Assembly: GCA_030536165.1 (NCBI GenBank)
Contig: JAUNQM010000025.1
Coordinates: 1 to 14,783 of the forward strand
DNA: 14,783 bases
Source of the DNA: Prevotellaceae bacterium
GTDB taxonomy: Bacteria; Bacteroidota; Bacteroidia; Bacteroidales; Bacteroidaceae
Direction: 5' to 3'
Shown here: in pieces, positions 13,780 to 14,783 of the stretch
Layout of the letters: each line of letters opens with the position of its first letter
Position numbering within the stretch: the stretch's first letter is position 1
Translations under genes and position numbers: made by a program
The notes under the pieces: model-generated
Told to the model about the DNA's origin: nothing
The model's database searches: none
Seen by the model: only the letters and a program-made list of their open reading frames with translations

Positions 13780-14082
13780 TTAGATGATATTGATGATATT
13801 TGAGAAACCTGTGATTTCAAACACTTCCTTAACCTTAGGCTGCATGTTCTTCATCACGAGCTTACCCTTGCGTGAGTTCACCACCTTTTGGAGCATAAGG
13901 AACATACGGAGTCCCTGACTGCTGGTGTACTCCATGCCTGTGCAATCAAACTCTATATCAGGTTCTGTGTCTTCCATCAAAGGCTTTATGTCTTCCTGAA
14001 ACTGTGCTGCGTTGGTTGTGTCAAGTCTTCCTACAAGAGTCACCAACGACTTCTTACCTTCTTTTGTAATCTTTACATCCAT
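13780..14082 (-). CDS. STAS-domain anti-sigma factor antagonist
   Basis: A 100-residue single STAS domain of the SpoIIAA/RsbV type. ATG at 14082 (MDVKITKEG) is preferred over a TTG four codons upstream. The LVGRLDTTNA strand, the DCTGMEYTSSQGLRMFL loop and the C-terminal VKEVFEITGFSNII are typical; S54 aligns with the serine phosphorylated in SpoIIAA, although the usual preceding Asp is Thr here. It would bind and be phosphorylated by the ATPase encoded directly upstream, releasing that protein's target when unphosphorylated. The phosphatase that would reset it is not in the window. Confidence 0.88.
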   Translation of the reverse strand: MDVKITKEGKKSLVTLVGRLDTTNAAQFQEDIKPLMEDTEPDIEFDCTGMEYTSSQGLRMFLMLQKVVNSRKGKLVMKNMQPKVKEVFEITGFSNIINII

Positions 14083-14094
14083 ATCTTTTGTCAA

Positions 14095-14188
14095 TTAAAT
14101 TCGTTAATTTGGGTGTGTTAAATAAAATACCTACATTCGTACTTGGCAAACTGATGATTGTACATTGTACTTGGTAAATTGTACATGT
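14095..14188. repeat. Imperfect direct repeat between the RsbW-like and STAS genes
   Basis: TACATTCGTACTTGGCAAAC (from 14132) and TACATTGTACTTGGTAAATT (from 14161) are near copies 29 bp apart in an A/T-rich 106-bp gap. No promoter box or terminator is visible. Confidence 0.6.
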
Positions 14189-14587
14189 CTAACATTCCTT
14201 CTCCATTATCAGCACGTTGCATCCTTTTTCAAACACGTATGTCACCTTGTCCATCAGTTGTTTGCAAAGGAATATGCCCAGTCCGCCAATCTGTCGTTCC
14301 TCAGCAGAAAGCGTGATGTCTGGGTCGTCTTTTGCCAATGGGTTGAAAGGCACGCCTTCGTCTCTCAGAGTGATTGTCAACTTGTTGTTAGCGTCTTTCT
14401 CAATCTTCACTATCACGTACCCCTCACCTTCTGCATAAGCATACTGCACGATGTTCTCAGTAGCTTCTTCCACGGCAAGTCGGATATTAAATCGCAGATC
14501 ATCGCTGTCAGGAATCTCGGGTGCCGACATGATGCACTCGATAATCTCAGCAGTTTTATCTTTTATCGGGTCAAACCGTTTTTCCAT
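14189..14587 (-). CDS. RsbW-like ATP-binding serine kinase / anti-sigma factor
   Basis: A 132-residue single HATPase domain of the GHKL family. The N box is EEATENIVQYAY (E41, Mg-binding N45), the G1 box DEGVPFNPL (76-84) and the G2 box GGLGIFL (101-107). Proteins of this kind phosphorylate a STAS antagonist and otherwise bind a sigma factor or another effector. The gene precedes the STAS gene on the same strand with a gap of about 106 bp, supporting a partner-switching pair. Bacteroidetes are not known to use a sigma-B-type factor, so the true target is open. Confidence 0.88.
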   Translation of the reverse strand: MEKRFDPIKDKTAEIIECIMSAPEIPDSDDLRFNIRLAVEEATENIVQYAYAEGEGYVIVKIEKDANNKLTITLRDEGVPFNPLAKDDPDITLSAEERQIGGLGIFLCKQLMDKVTYVFEKGCNVLIMEKEC

Positions 14588-14636
14588 GTAGTTATTGTTT
14601 TTATGTTTGATAGTAATAATTTTGTTCTTTCAACTG

Positions 14637-14644
14637 CAAAAGTA
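14637..14644 (-). promoter_or_regulatory. Putative -7 box for the RsbW-like / STAS unit
   Basis: TACTTTTG on the - strand matches TAnnTTTG, 50 nt before the ATG. No clear -33 element is seen, only an A/T-rich stretch. Confidence 0.5.
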
Positions 14645-14783
14645 AGAAAAAAAACGCGAATGGGGAAATTTATTTATGTTTTTTTTTGCATGCGAACATA
14701 GTATTTGCCATCGACGTGAGTAATCGTTTATGCACTCATCGCATATCCGTTCTTTAGTCGTCGCATATACTCGAAAAAAGTTT

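Noticed and set aside
14165..14701. 178-codon open frame on the + strand
   Set aside because: It is antisense to the RsbW-like gene, which has clear GHKL motifs, and its composition shows no protein-family signal.

Overview
The window looks like chromosomal DNA of a gut- or rumen-type Bacteroidales bacterium, most likely Prevotella/Segatella or a close relative. The signs are moderate GC, no strong Shine-Dalgarno sequences, several boxes matching the Bacteroidetes promoter TAnnTTTG, a secreted polysaccharidase with internal dockerin repeats, a GlsA/GlsB-type acyltransferase pair, and many short palindromic intergenic repeats. Identifications rest on motifs read by eye; no database search was possible.

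Layout. (1) 2-2860, + strand: the 3' part of a very large secreted glycoside hydrolase, GH13 alpha-amylase, starch-binding domain, dockerin pair, then GH53 endo-galactanase. It ends at a two-way terminator shared with a tRNA-Leu(UAG) on the - strand. (2) 3130-4140, +: aspartate-semialdehyde dehydrogenase, ending at another two-way terminator. (3) 4178-6139, -: two acyltransferase genes (glsA-like then glsB-like), probably making glycine lipids, separated by a triple-hairpin repeat. (4) 6140-6553: a long non-coding gap with an alternating purine-pyrimidine tract and four 13-bp palindromes spaced 23-24 bp apart. (5) 6554-9672, -: SAM O-methyltransferase, rbfA, and an FtsX/LolE-type permease fused in frame to a cysteine-rich lipoprotein, with a palindromic repeat at the joint. 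(6) 9720-11743, +, divergent from block 5: aroQ, xerD and a HAD hydrolase, tightly packed. (7) 11784-13580, -: aminopeptidase P. (8) 13780-14587, -: an RsbW-like ATPase and a STAS-domain anti-sigma antagonist, the core of a partner switch.

How the genes relate. Most are housekeeping (amino-acid and aromatic biosynthesis, ribosome maturation, chromosome-dimer resolution, peptide turnover, envelope lipids). The accessory interest lies in the amylase-galactanase fusion and in the way dispersed palindromic repeats have been inserted between, and in one case into, genes. The best candidate for something new is the permease-lipoprotein fusion made by a repeat. The joint keeps a complete lipoprotein signal with a lipobox, so one translation product could be cut by signal peptidase II into a membrane permease and a separate lipoprotein. 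The second candidate is the periodic palindrome array at 6400-6506.
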